NCBI GenBank assembly: GCA_007693785.1
Contig: RECY01000033.1
Coordinates: 62,001 to 126,000 of the forward strand
Origin: Phycisphaerales bacterium
GTDB taxonomy: Bacteria > Planctomycetota > Phycisphaerae > Phycisphaerales > UBA1924
Length of the DNA: 64,000 nucleotides
Direction: 5' to 3'
The position numbers were made by a program, and so were the translations under genes. Positions within the stretch are counted from its first letter, which is position 1. Each line of letters opens with the position of its first letter. Positions 1 to 9,021 of this stretch are shown piece by piece. The notes below the pieces were generated by a model. It saw only the letters and a list, made by a program, of their open reading frames with translations. It was not told the DNA's origin and searched no databases.

Positions 1-1
1 C

Positions 2-769
2 GCGTTCTGGCTCCGCTGGATCGAGAACCAGGGCCTCGCCCGCACGCATCTGCGCTCCACAGACGCCAGCGACGTCCCCGAGGACGCCTTCGAGCCCGGC
101 GGCACCACCCGGGCGGAACTCTTGGGGCGGGTCACGATCGGGCGGCGATGCCGCGTGCTCCCGGTGGAGTTCGTTGTTCGCGGCTATCTCGAAGGGAGCG
201 GGTGGCGGGACTACCTCGCGACGGGTGCGGTCTGCGGGCATGAACTGGAGCCCGGGCTTCTCCGGTGCGCCCGCCTGCCGGCGCCGATCTTCACACCCGC
301 GACCAAAGCCGAGCAGGGCGAGCACGACGAGAACATCGCCGAAGACCGGGCGCGCGAGATCCTGGGCACGGCGCACTTCGAGTTCTGCAAACGCGCCTCG
401 CTCGCGATTTACAACGCGGCCGCCGAATACGCCCTCGAACGCGGGATCATCATCGCGGACACGAAGTTCGAGTTCGGCCTCCCGCTCGACGCCACCGGCG
501 AGCCGATCGAGGGCGCCGACCCCATCGTGATCGACGAGGCGCTGACCCCCGACAGCAGCCGCTTCTGGCCCGCGAGCGACTACGAGCCCGGGCGGACGCA
601 GCGGAGCTTCGACAAGCAGTTTGTGCGAGAGCACCTGGAGTCGCTGGTCGAGCGCGGGGCGTGGGACAAAGCCGCCCCGGGGCCGGACCTGCCCGACGAG
701 GTCGTCGCCGGGACGCTCGCCCGGTATCGGGAGGCCGCCGAACGGCTGACCGCTCAGCCCGCGCGCTGA
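2..769 (+). CDS. purC: SAICAR synthase (PurC), 3' part
   Basis: This is the C-terminal 255 residues of phosphoribosylaminoimidazole-succinocarboxamide synthase, which condenses CAIR with aspartate in cytosolic purine synthesis. The frame is open to the window edge, so the start lies outside. The visible family motifs are the segment RCRVLPVEFVVRGYLEGSGW, then DTKFEFG, then DEALTPDSSRFWP and the KQFVREHLE stretch near the end. The family is about 240-310 residues long, so only some tens of residues are missing. An in-frame TTG at 122 is not a real start, because conserved PurC sequence continues upstream of it. The next gene is convergent, 35 bp away. Confidence 0.95.
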   Translation, partial: AFWLRWIENQGLARTHLRSTDASDVPEDAFEPGGTTRAELLGRVTIGRRCRVLPVEFVVRGYLEGSGWRDYLATGAVCGHELEPGLLRCARLPAPIFTPATKAEQGEHDENIAEDRAREILGTAHFEFCKRASLAIYNAAAEYALERGIIIADTKFEFGLPLDATGEPIEGADPIVIDEALTPDSSRFWPASDYEPGRTQRSFDKQFVREHLESLVERGAWDKAAPGPDLPDEVVAGTLARYREAAERLTAQPAR

Positions 770-804
770 ATCGCCTTGGCGGGGCCGTGCGTTCGAACGC
801 GGGC

Positions 805-2820
805 TTACTGCGGGACCAGATCCAGCTCGCGCTGGCGGCGTGTGAGCCGCTCCTCGAGCTCGCGCCGGAAGCGGTCCATATTGGGCGGCTCCGGGAAGAG
901 CACCGCGAACGGCTCGCTCTGATTCGCAGCCGCGAGGGCGTCGAGCTCGTTCTGGTACATCGCCGACACGAGATCGAACCCGTACCGGCGGAGCGACATC
1001 GGGGCGTTGGTGTACATCGTCTCCGCGTCCTCGAGCGAGACGGCCCGCATCGCCTGCGCGAACGTCGTTCCGAGGAGCAGGTCGAAGTCCGCCGGGATCA
1101 CCTCGGCCCGCCCCACCGCGCCGGACGCGGTCACGAGCCGACGGCTCGTCTCCATGTACCGGCGGTGGAACTCCCGCGCGTAGTCCATGTTGCTGCGAAA
1201 AACCTCGTCGTTACCGTTGAGCAGCCCCACCAGGAACGCCGCCTGCAACGCCGCCACGATCTCGCTGGACGCGACGTAGGTCGTGCGGAACCGCTCCTCG
1301 CGGAACTGATACTGGATGAACTCATCGAGCGGCAGCGTCCGCCACTCCGCGGTCATCGGGTCGTTTAGGTTCTGCTCCGCGAACGTCCGCAGGCTGCTGT
1401 AATACCGCTCGGCCTGCTCGCGCTGCCCGCGTCGGTACAGGAAGCGGATCGCGTCCTGCAGGAAGTTTTCGTACCCGGCCGAGTACGTTGTGAACGCGCG
1501 CGTGCGGCTCTCGAAGATCCCCGCGCGATCCCGCATCTCGGTCATGATCCGGCCGTAGGTATCCAAGAAATGGATGTTGGGCATCGCGAGGTACGAGCCC
1601 AACTCGCCGCGATGCAGGAAGTCGAGCGGATCGAACAGCAACTCGCCGAAGCGGTACAGCTCCTGCACGCCCTGGAGCAAAATCCGCTCGGAGTTGACGA
1701 TATCCACGTCGGCGGCGCTCGTGCCCGTCACGGTTTCTTCGGACTCTTCCGAGCCTCGGGCGGACCAGTAGACGGCGTGAGCCGCCGGATGACGCCAGTC
1801 GATCGGTCCGAACCGTCGCGTGTACCGGATCATCCGGTACGGGTCCATCCGATACTCGTTGACGAGCACGTGGCGTCGCGTGTGCGCGAGCAGAATCGGC
1901 CATGCGCTCTCATACTGCGGGTCGTCGAGCAGTGCCTGCAACCGCAGCGTGCGCGCGCCGAAAACAGCGCGGTACGCCTCGCGCCGGGCGCTCCGCTCGA
2001 CCTCGCGGTTCATCCCGACGCGCTCGAGCAGGGTGTAGTTCGGGCGCAGGTCGATCGCCGCGAGCTCATCGACCAATCGCGGCAGGGCCGGGCGGGTGTC
2101 GCGCGGGATCGTGCCCTCTTCCATGCCCTCGCGGATCAGGCGTCGTTCGAGCTCGTACGCGCCGGCAAGCGTTCGTGGGGCGTCGGCGATCTCGCCCAGC
2201 CAGGCCGCGTACGCCTCGATCGTCGCGTCCCGCCCGCTCAGGCCGATCGCGTTCGTCGGGGGGCGACCCAGCAGCCAGTGCCACTCGGCCGCGAGCGCCC
2301 GCTTGTAATACTGGTTTGCGTCGTCGGTGATCCCGGACACCTTGTGCAGGAACGTCCACGCCAGCTCGCGGTGCAGCAGCATGTCGTTGGGGTTCGCCGG
2401 GATCGCCTCTTCGCGGAGCAGGCGGATCCCCTTGTTCACCCACTGCCAACGCTCCTCGCGCGTGTTCGTCGTGACCGAAATGTTGTACGCCATGTTCCAC
2501 GCGTGGAACGCCCACACCCGCGGGAACCGGGGCTGCAGCGTCGTGATCGCGCGGCTCAGGTTGATCGCCTCGTGGTACCGCCCCGCCTCTTTCAGGTCGT
2601 TGGCGCGCATCCACAGCATGTTGACAAAAATCCCGCGGAACGCGCCCATCGCGATCCCGAGCGCCACCTGCGGCGGGTCGCCCTCCTCGGCGCGGTCCGC
2701 GTAGGTCAGGCGGTGCTTGCCGGCCGAGGCCGTGAGCTGCATACCCAGCACCGTCGAAACGCCGGCGAACAGCAGCGCCATCAGCAACGCCACGAGCTGG
2801 ATCACGCGGTCTCGGCTCAT
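805..2820 (-). CDS. Membrane-anchored TPR-like protein, last gene of an ABC exporter unit
   Basis: This is a 671-residue protein of unknown function. Residues about 7-27 form one hydrophobic segment that would be an uncleaved signal anchor, leaving the rest outside the cytoplasm. The region around residues 60-200 is rich in TPR-like helical pairs (for example LKEAGRYHEAINLSRAI and FPRVWAFHAWNMAYNIS). The middle is aromatic- and arginine-rich and the last 60 residues are charged. A GAGGAG ribosome site lies 6 nt before the ATG. It follows the ABC permease gene by 65 bp on the same strand, so it probably belongs to the same transcript and may assist that exporter. The function is inferred only from the context. 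Confidence 0.8.
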   Translation of the reverse strand: MSRDRVIQLVALLMALLFAGVSTVLGMQLTASAGKHRLTYADRAEEGDPPQVALGIAMGAFRGIFVNMLWMRANDLKEAGRYHEAINLSRAITTLQPRFPRVWAFHAWNMAYNISVTTNTREERWQWVNKGIRLLREEAIPANPNDMLLHRELAWTFLHKVSGITDDANQYYKRALAAEWHWLLGRPPTNAIGLSGRDATIEAYAAWLGEIADAPRTLAGAYELERRLIREGMEEGTIPRDTRPALPRLVDELAAIDLRPNYTLLERVGMNREVERSARREAYRAVFGARTLRLQALLDDPQYESAWPILLAHTRRHVLVNEYRMDPYRMIRYTRRFGPIDWRHPAAHAVYWSARGSEESEETVTGTSAADVDIVNSERILLQGVQELYRFGELLFDPLDFLHRGELGSYLAMPNIHFLDTYGRIMTEMRDRAGIFESRTRAFTTYSAGYENFLQDAIRFLYRRGQREQAERYYSSLRTFAEQNLNDPMTAEWRTLPLDEFIQYQFREERFRTTYVASSEIVAALQAAFLVGLLNGNDEVFRSNMDYAREFHRRYMETSRRLVTASGAVGRAEVIPADFDLLLGTTFAQAMRAVSLEDAETMYTNAPMSLRRYGFDLVSAMYQNELDALAAANQSEPFAVLFPEPPNMDRFRRELEERLTRRQRELDLVPQ

Positions 2821-2885
2821 CCAAGGCTCCTCACCAATTCCGTACGCCCGTCTCTTGGCAGCGGTTCACCACCCGCCGAGGCGGC

Positions 2886-4943
2886 TCAGCGACCCGAGTA
2901 GATCGCCAGCTCGCGACGCCGGAACGCCAGCACCGCCAGGGCGTACAGCACGCCCGTCCACGCCGCGATCACGCCCAGACCCGCCGCCACGCTCGACCAG
3001 CTCAGCAGTTGCCCGTCCACGAGGCGCTGCGTCGGGCGCAGCTCCGCATAAACCTGGAACGCCCGCGCGATCGGGCCCGCGATCCCGACCGTGATCACCT
3101 TGTGCCACTGCGTGTTGCCCTCGGCGTCCGTCGTCCCGTACAGCTCGATCGCGTTGAGCATGAACGTGGACATCTCGGCCGCGATGAACGTCCCCAGCGT
3201 CACCATCGCCGCGACCGGGAAGCTCAGGAACGTCGCCGCGAGCACGCCGACCATCGCGACGAACGCCAGCTTCAGCCAGAGCACGCCCATCACGCGCGCA
3301 AAGTTGGCCCGGTACGAGCCGGCCTCGTACGAGACCTCCATCCCGCCCCGACGCGCGAAGCTGATCGCCCGCGGCGTCCCCAGACGCATCTGCTCCACGT
3401 CCCCGTTCCACACGTCCAGCACCAGCTCCCCGGCGTCGTTGATCACCGACGGGCTCAGCGGCGGCAGCGTCTGGCTGAACCCGGGCGAGATCTCCCGGAC
3501 CTGCGTCTGGCCTACGTGCGGGAACCCGAACGTGATGTAGAAAAACTCGTCCGGGCTGTTCGAGCCCGCGTCGGCTCGGAAGCGCAGCGAGATCGGGCTG
3601 CCCGAGCTCTTCGCACCCCCCAGGCCCCGGAACACGAAACGCTGCGACTGCCCGGGGTCGATCGAGAAGTACGTCGTCATCGTTGTTTCGTACAGCTCGC
3701 CCACCACGCGGGCCTCGGCCTCCGGCGTCGCCGCGAACGACGGGTCCGACCGGCGCTGCATCTCGATGAACTCCAGCGCGCTGCGCACAAACTCCGGGTC
3801 GTTCCGTGGGAACGGCATCGACGGCTGCACCGACACCCGGGCCGCGAGAATCTGCGTCTCCAGAATCAACCGGTCGCTGGTGATCACCGACGCCTCGCTC
3901 GCGGGGATGAACGCCTGGCGCTCGCCGATCGCCGGCTGCCCGCGCAGATACTCGGTGAACAGGAACACGCCAGAGCCGCAGACCGCCAGCAGCACCGCGT
4001 TGAGCGTCACCACCCCGAGCCACTTGCCCAGCAGGTACTGCCAAGCCGCGACGGGCTTGGTGACGGTCTGCCAGATCGTCTTGTCTCGCTGCTCGAACGC
4101 GACGGTCGCGGTGCTGAAGAAGACGGTGAGCAGCGCGACGATCCAGAACGAGCCCGAGGTGCCGTATTGCAGGAACGACTGCACCCGGTACCGCAGCTCT
4201 TCCTGCGCGTCCAGCAGGCCGGGCAGGGTCGAGAGCCCGAAAATCAGCAGCACGATGAAGACCACGCTCAGGCGCAGGCGCACGGCTTCGGCGAGCACGT
4301 TCTTCGCGACCGCCGTCACCGCGTTGCCCGGGCTCATCACCGCCCGCGCCGCCTGCAAGAGCGCCGTGAAGCTCGCCGTCAGTATCGCTATTCCCAAAAT
4401 TGCGGTGGTGAGTAGATGAAGGGTTGCTAAAAGACGTGGTGAAATGGATATTTGGAAAGGATTTAAACGATGGTCTAGGGCTAGAACCGACAACCACATA
4501 AACGAAATTAACAAGACTGTACCTATCGCCAGCCCCAGGTACGTCAGCCCGAGCCCCATCCAGATGACCACGACCGCCAGCCCCGCGCCGATCGCCAGCC
4601 CCGAGGCGACGCCCGTCGGGTCGCTCCGCCCGCGGAGCACGTTCTCGAGCGCCCGACGCCCCTCGTCGATCGCCGTGTCCGGCGCCACCTCGCCCTCGAC
4701 CAGCGGCACGCCTTCCTCGCGGGATCGCTCGGCGGCCTCCCGCCGGGCCTCGTCGGCCATCTCCGCCTCGAACGCCCGGATCGACTCCAGGCGAGAGAGC
4801 CCGTCCTCGGGCGAGGTCATCACGAGCCAGTATGTCAGGAACAGACCCGCCGCCGCGAGTGCCACGACGATCGTCGCCGACACCTTGAACGCGAAGGATC
4901 GCTGCGCCACGTCCGCGCGTCGGAAGAACTCGCCCGCGATCAC
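2886..4943 (-). CDS. ABC-2-type transporter permease
   Basis: This is a 685-residue integral membrane subunit of an ABC exporter. Hydrophobic segments occur near residues 20-42 and 113-190, at 220-240 and 260-285, and again in the last 170 residues, with a large polar domain between about 325 and 520. The stretch AKNVLAEAVRLRLSVVFI near residue 210 looks like the usual beginning of such permeases, so the first 200 residues are an N-terminal addition. The GTG start overlaps the stop of the ATPase gene by 4 bp (GTGA), so the two are translationally coupled. A roughly 140 bp patch (4381-4520, residues about 142-188) is strikingly AT-rich compared with the rest of the gene. Confidence 0.85.
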   Translation of the reverse strand: MIAGEFFRRADVAQRSFAFKVSATIVVALAAAGLFLTYWLVMTSPEDGLSRLESIRAFEAEMADEARREAAERSREEGVPLVEGEVAPDTAIDEGRRALENVLRGRSDPTGVASGLAIGAGLAVVVIWMGLGLTYLGLAIGTVLLISFMWLSVLALDHRLNPFQISISPRLLATLHLLTTAILGIAILTASFTALLQAARAVMSPGNAVTAVAKNVLAEAVRLRLSVVFIVLLIFGLSTLPGLLDAQEELRYRVQSFLQYGTSGSFWIVALLTVFFSTATVAFEQRDKTIWQTVTKPVAAWQYLLGKWLGVVTLNAVLLAVCGSGVFLFTEYLRGQPAIGERQAFIPASEASVITSDRLILETQILAARVSVQPSMPFPRNDPEFVRSALEFIEMQRRSDPSFAATPEAEARVVGELYETTMTTYFSIDPGQSQRFVFRGLGGAKSSGSPISLRFRADAGSNSPDEFFYITFGFPHVGQTQVREISPGFSQTLPPLSPSVINDAGELVLDVWNGDVEQMRLGTPRAISFARRGGMEVSYEAGSYRANFARVMGVLWLKLAFVAMVGVLAATFLSFPVAAMVTLGTFIAAEMSTFMLNAIELYGTTDAEGNTQWHKVITVGIAGPIARAFQVYAELRPTQRLVDGQLLSWSSVAAGLGVIAAWTGVLYALAVLAFRRRELAIYSGR
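4381..4520. other. AT-rich patch inside the ABC permease gene
   Basis: By hand count, 51 of the 120 bases from 4381 to 4500 are G or C (about 42%), while the flanking gene is near 65-70%. The frame stays open and still encodes a hydrophobic stretch. Codons ending in A or T, which are rare elsewhere in the window, are common here on the minus strand. Confidence 0.7.
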
Positions 4944-6337
4944 GAGCCGCCCCCGGGCCCGCGACGGGCGTCATCGTCCGTCGGGCCGCCCCGCGGTGGA
5001 GCCCCGTCCGCGTCACGCGCCACCCCATCGGGCTTGCCCTCGTCCTCGTCCGGATCTTCCCCGAGCAGGGAGCCGATGACGCCGAGATCGACGTCCTCGC
5101 TTGCGGGCGGGGCCTTCGGGGCGGTGGACGACGACGGCGCGTCGCTCCGGGGCGATGCTTCGGAAGGCGACGCTTCGCGGGCCGCCTCGTCCTCGGCCTC
5201 AAGCTCCGTACGCTCGGCCCGCTCCGCTTCCGAACCCTCGCCGGTATCCACAAGACCCGCGAGGGCCGCCGTCGGCTCCGACTCGGGCGGCTTCGACGCC
5301 GACTCGCGATCCGACGCCTCCCCATCTTCGGGCATCGGCTCGACCGACTCGGCGACCAGACGATCGATCAGCGCCGCACCGTCTTCGCCGTCGCGCTCGC
5401 CGCTTCGCAGGAACTCGGCCGTCTGCCCGCCACTCGTGGCGCCGCTCGTCTCCAGGCGCTCGGCCTTCGCCTTCTCCACGATGTCGAGGAACAGCTCTTC
5501 CAGCTTCTGACGCGGGCGCGACACCTTGATCAGCTCCCGCGTGCCGCCCGTCCGCTCGCGGATCAGCGTGTCGATCGCCGCGATCGTCGCGTCGTCCAGG
5601 TCCTCGGTCTCGATCGTCGTCCGCCCCTGGCGCACAAGCAGCTCGCTCGCGTTGCCGGCCGAGCGGATCTTCCCGCCGTAGAGGATGACCATCCGGTCCA
5701 CGCAGTCCTCAACGTCCGCGAGCAGGTGGCTGGAGAGCAGCACGGTCTTGCCACGCCGCCCGAGTTCCAGGATCAGGTCCTTCACCTGGCGCGTGCCGAG
5801 CGGGTCCAGGCCCGTCGTCGGCTCGTCGAGGATCAACAGGTCCGGGTCGTTGATCAGCGCCTGCGCCAGCCCGATCCGGCGCTGCATGCCCTTGGAGTAC
5901 TCGCGCACCGGGCGGTGCTGGGCCGCTGTCAACCCGACCATGTCCAGCAGCTCGTCGATCCGGCGCGTCCGCGTCCGCGCGTCGATCTCGAAGAGCTTGG
6001 CGTAGTAGTCCAGCGTCTCCCGTGCGTTCAGGAACGGGTAGAGGTACGACTCCTCCGGGAGGTACCCGATCCGCTTCTTGATGCTCACGTCGTTCGCCGG
6101 CTTGCCGAACACCGCGAGCCGACCCGACGTCGGACGAAGCAAGCCCAGGATCATCTTGATCGTCGTGGATTTGCCAGAGCCGTTCGGCCCCAGCAGCCCG
6201 AAGATCTCGCGCGGGCGGATCTCAAAATCCACGCCGTCGACCGCGCGGGCGCGGTCGCGCATCCAGAAATCCTTGAACGTCTTGGTGAGGCGCTGGCAGG
6301 CGACCACGGGCCTGGCGTTGCCTTTCGGATCGCCCAT
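4940..6337 (-). CDS. ABC transporter ATP-binding protein with acidic C-terminal tail
   Basis: This is the 465-residue ATPase partner of the permease encoded next. Walker A is GPNGSGKST at residues 50-58, the signature YSKGM is at 147-151 and Walker B LLILDEP is at 167-173, followed by the D-loop and a switch histidine in SSHLLADV. The NatA/CcmA-like ATPase domain ends near residue 300. The remaining 165 residues are low-complexity and acidic (Glu, Asp, Ala, Ser), which is long for the family. A GGAGG lies 11 nt upstream of the ATG. The 4 bp overlap with the permease gene supports a two-subunit exporter. The substrate cannot be told. Confidence 0.92.
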   Translation of the reverse strand: MGDPKGNARPVVACQRLTKTFKDFWMRDRARAVDGVDFEIRPREIFGLLGPNGSGKSTTIKMILGLLRPTSGRLAVFGKPANDVSIKKRIGYLPEESYLYPFLNARETLDYYAKLFEIDARTRTRRIDELLDMVGLTAAQHRPVREYSKGMQRRIGLAQALINDPDLLILDEPTTGLDPLGTRQVKDLILELGRRGKTVLLSSHLLADVEDCVDRMVILYGGKIRSAGNASELLVRQGRTTIETEDLDDATIAAIDTLIRERTGGTRELIKVSRPRQKLEELFLDIVEKAKAERLETSGATSGGQTAEFLRSGERDGEDGAALIDRLVAESVEPMPEDGEASDRESASKPPESEPTAALAGLVDTGEGSEAERAERTELEAEDEAAREASPSEASPRSDAPSSSTAPKAPPASEDVDLGVIGSLLGEDPDEDEGKPDGVARDADGAPPRGGPTDDDARRGPGGGS

Positions 6338-6410
6338 ACTTGCTCCGGCCTCCTTGCGTGTCCGAAATCGCCGGTGACGCCCCGTGCGCTCCCGGGCCCA
6401 ACACCGCGCC

Positions 6411-7925
6411 TCAGCCCCCGGTCACCGTGCCGCCCGTTTGTGTCCGGAACCGGTCCATCATCCGCTCACGGTTCCGACGCTCGAGGGCGTCTTCCGCTTC
6501 CTGACGCTTCTGCTCGCGGTCGAGCTGGCGCGCCAACTCCGGGTCCTGGCTGATCCGCACCCGCAGCACGTCCTCGCCGTCCACCGGCAGCATGAACGTC
6601 TGCACGAACGGGCGCCCGAGCACCGACGTCAGCGCCCCCTGCCACGCCAGACGCACCGTCAGCTCCGGGTTCTCCGCGTACTGCGCCTCGAACGCCCGGA
6701 AGCTTTCCAGCCCCGAACGCGCCCGGCTCACCGAGCTCGTCGCGCTCCGGCGCGCATCGTTGAGGATCTCCGTCACGCGACCCGACACCATCACCGGAGC
6801 CGCGAACTCGCCCCCCGGCACGGCCTCGCCCTCGAGCACCGCGTCGATCCGCGCCAGGAGCGACGCCGCCTCCTCCGCGTCGCCTAGCTCCATCGCATTC
6901 CCGTACGACTCGATCAGCTCGGTGAGCGACGCCACCGCCTGCCCGGCCGTGCTGTTCAGGAGCTGGCGCGCGTCACGCTCCGCCTCGCTGACCACGCGCG
7001 ACGCGTTCGCTTCCGCGTCCTGCACGGAGTTGAACGCCTGACGCAACGCCCCCGGCGGCACGCGGTCGATCATCCGCAACTGCTCGATGAACAGCCCCGT
7101 CTCCGCCTCATCAAGCATCTGCTGAGCAATCTGACGCGCACGCGCCGCGACCGAGCCCGCCTCGCTCGAAGATTGCTTGAGCAACTCGTCGATGTCCACC
7201 TCCGCGACGGCGGTCACCACCCCGCGACGGACCGCCGCCAGCAGCAGGCGCTCCTCGTGCGCCGGGTAGATGTTCCGGACATAACGCCCCAGGTCGTTCC
7301 GCCGGTACACGATGTTGAACCGCGCGTGCGCAATGTTCCCGTCGGCCGTGATCAGCGAGCCCTCCCGCCCGGGCTCCAAACTCCCCCGCGCGCGGATCTG
7401 GTCCGCCGAGCGGGACGCCCCGCCGTCCATGCCCGGCCAGAACCGGCTCTCCTCGCTCAACGGCGGCGGGTTCGTCTGCACCCGCACCAGCTCCCCGAAC
7501 GGGTACGGCAGGCTGAACTGAAACCCGGGACCGACGTCGCTCGCCTGCACCGCGCCGAACACCGTGCGCACCGCGCGCTCGCCCTCGTTCACCGGCTGGA
7601 AGCCGCTCAGGAAGTACGCGCCCGCGAGCACGAACATCCCGCCGATCAGCAGGCGGAACGTGATCCGCAAAGCGTCGAGCAGGCTCGCGTTGGCCGTGTC
7701 CAGGCGGTCGCGCTCGTCCACGGGCGTCCCGTCCGGATCGATCACCTGCCCGGCGCGAGCCAGCTTCATGCTCGCGACCCGCGGCTTCACGCCCGCGACG
7801 TCCTCCGCCTTCTCCTCGGGCGTCGGCTCGTCACCGGGCGGGGGCGGCAGGTTGTGCTGCGGCGGCAGGTTGTCCGGGCGGTCCTCGCCCGGGCCGCCGT
7901 CCTGCGGCGGACGGGGATCGCTCAT
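6411..7925 (-). CDS. SPFH/band-7 membrane protein, HflK-like
   Basis: This 504-residue protein resembles HflK, which with HflC forms large membrane rings around the FtsH protease. The order is a Pro/Asp/Glu-rich cytosolic N-terminus (1-80), one membrane segment near 88-110, the band-7 domain starting at VNEGERAVRTVFG and GPGFQFSLPYPFGELVRV, and a long helical C-terminal part rich in Ala, Glu and Arg. The start ATG overlaps the stop of the HflC-like gene by 4 bp, so the pair is coupled. With the next two upstream genes it makes three SPFH proteins in a row. The symbol hflK is withheld because orthology is not certain. Confidence 0.82.
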   Translation of the reverse strand: MSDPRPPQDGGPGEDRPDNLPPQHNLPPPPGDEPTPEEKAEDVAGVKPRVASMKLARAGQVIDPDGTPVDERDRLDTANASLLDALRITFRLLIGGMFVLAGAYFLSGFQPVNEGERAVRTVFGAVQASDVGPGFQFSLPYPFGELVRVQTNPPPLSEESRFWPGMDGGASRSADQIRARGSLEPGREGSLITADGNIAHARFNIVYRRNDLGRYVRNIYPAHEERLLLAAVRRGVVTAVAEVDIDELLKQSSSEAGSVAARARQIAQQMLDEAETGLFIEQLRMIDRVPPGALRQAFNSVQDAEANASRVVSEAERDARQLLNSTAGQAVASLTELIESYGNAMELGDAEEAASLLARIDAVLEGEAVPGGEFAAPVMVSGRVTEILNDARRSATSSVSRARSGLESFRAFEAQYAENPELTVRLAWQGALTSVLGRPFVQTFMLPVDGEDVLRVRISQDPELARQLDREQKRQEAEDALERRNRERMMDRFRTQTGGTVTGG

Positions 7926-8914
7926 CGCTCACCCCCCGACGACGGCATCGGCTCGGCAAAGCTCGGCAACTCGCCCGGCGCCCGCGACTGCAGACGCGAG
8001 GCGTCCAGCAACTCGAAGCCCGCCGTCTTGTTCGTGAACATCAGCGTCGCCTGACGAGCCGTCAGGCTGTCGCGGAAGAACTCCACGTTCGCCAGGAAGA
8101 CCGCCAGGTCCGGGTTCGTGCTCAGCTGAGCGAGGAACTCGGCCGCCTCACGCTCGCCGAGCGCCCGCACCTGCGCCGCACGCTGCTCCGCGAACGCCTC
8201 GATCGTCTGCGCCGCCGCCACCGCCTCCGCGATGATCGTGTCCGCACGGCTCGAACCCTGGCTCTCCAGGTCGCTCGCCAAGCGCTGACGCTCGGCCTTC
8301 ATCCGCTCGAACACCGCACGCGTCACCTCCTGCGGGAACACGATGCTCGAGATCCCCACGCTCACGACCTCGATCCCGTACTCCTCGCGTAGCGAATCGC
8401 CGTCCGTCCCGCCCTGGCGGACCGAACGCAGCACACGCTCCTCGAGCTCCGGCAGGCGAGAGCCCTCGCCCCCGGCCGTGAACAGCTCGCTCATGCGATA
8501 TCGGCTCAACTCGCCCAGTGAGCTCCGCAGGTTCGAACGCAGGATCTCTTCCGCACGCTCGAAGTGCTGCTCGGCACGCTCGCCCGCGTTGCTGAACCGC
8601 GAGAAAAACACGCGAGGATCCACCACCCGGTAGGTCGCGAACGCTTCGACCACGACCTGCCGGTCGTCGGCCGTCTGCTGCGCTTCCTGACGGGTGCTCA
8701 TGAACCGGATCCGCGTGTCGTACTTCGTCACGCCCTGGATCGGGTACGGCAAGCGAAAGCCGGGGCCCGGCTCGGTCACGATCGAACGCTCGTCGGCCTG
8801 ACCGAACGTCGTCACCACCGCCGCCTCGGTGAACTTCACCGTGTACGTGAACATGAACGAGGCGATCGCTAGAACCACCAGCCCCACCAGCACAAAGATC
8901 GAGATCAGACGCAC
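7922..8914 (-). CDS. SPFH/band-7 membrane protein, HflC-like
   Basis: This is a 330-residue HflC-like protein. A single membrane segment (residues about 4-25) is followed at once by the band-7 domain (EAAVVTTFG, then GPGFRLPYPIQGVTKYDTRI) and a helical Ala/Glu-rich region (about 190-270) as in HflC. The start is a GTG at 8914 with GGAGG nine bases upstream. The longer reading from 8986 would put 24 arginine-rich residues before the anchor and has no better ribosome site. HflK/HflC in other bacteria modulate FtsH proteolysis of membrane proteins. No ftsH is visible here. Confidence 0.85.
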   Translation of the reverse strand: MRLISIFVLVGLVVLAIASFMFTYTVKFTEAAVVTTFGQADERSIVTEPGPGFRLPYPIQGVTKYDTRIRFMSTRQEAQQTADDRQVVVEAFATYRVVDPRVFFSRFSNAGERAEQHFERAEEILRSNLRSSLGELSRYRMSELFTAGGEGSRLPELEERVLRSVRQGGTDGDSLREEYGIEVVSVGISSIVFPQEVTRAVFERMKAERQRLASDLESQGSSRADTIIAEAVAAAQTIEAFAEQRAAQVRALGEREAAEFLAQLSTNPDLAVFLANVEFFRDSLTARQATLMFTNKTAGFELLDASRLQSRAPGELPSFAEPMPSSGGER

Positions 8915-9021
8915 GGTGCAAAACCTCCAGGTCTGTCCGCTCCGGCGCACGCCGCGCCGCGGCACACGCCACACCAATCCAAGCACGCATCACCCAGCCA
9001 TCACGACCAAGCCCACGATCA

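Noticed and set aside
2866-5325. An 819-codon open frame on the minus strand in another register of the permease gene
   Set aside because: It is arginine/glycine-rich and overlaps the permease and ATPase genes, which have clear motifs and a 4 bp coupled junction.
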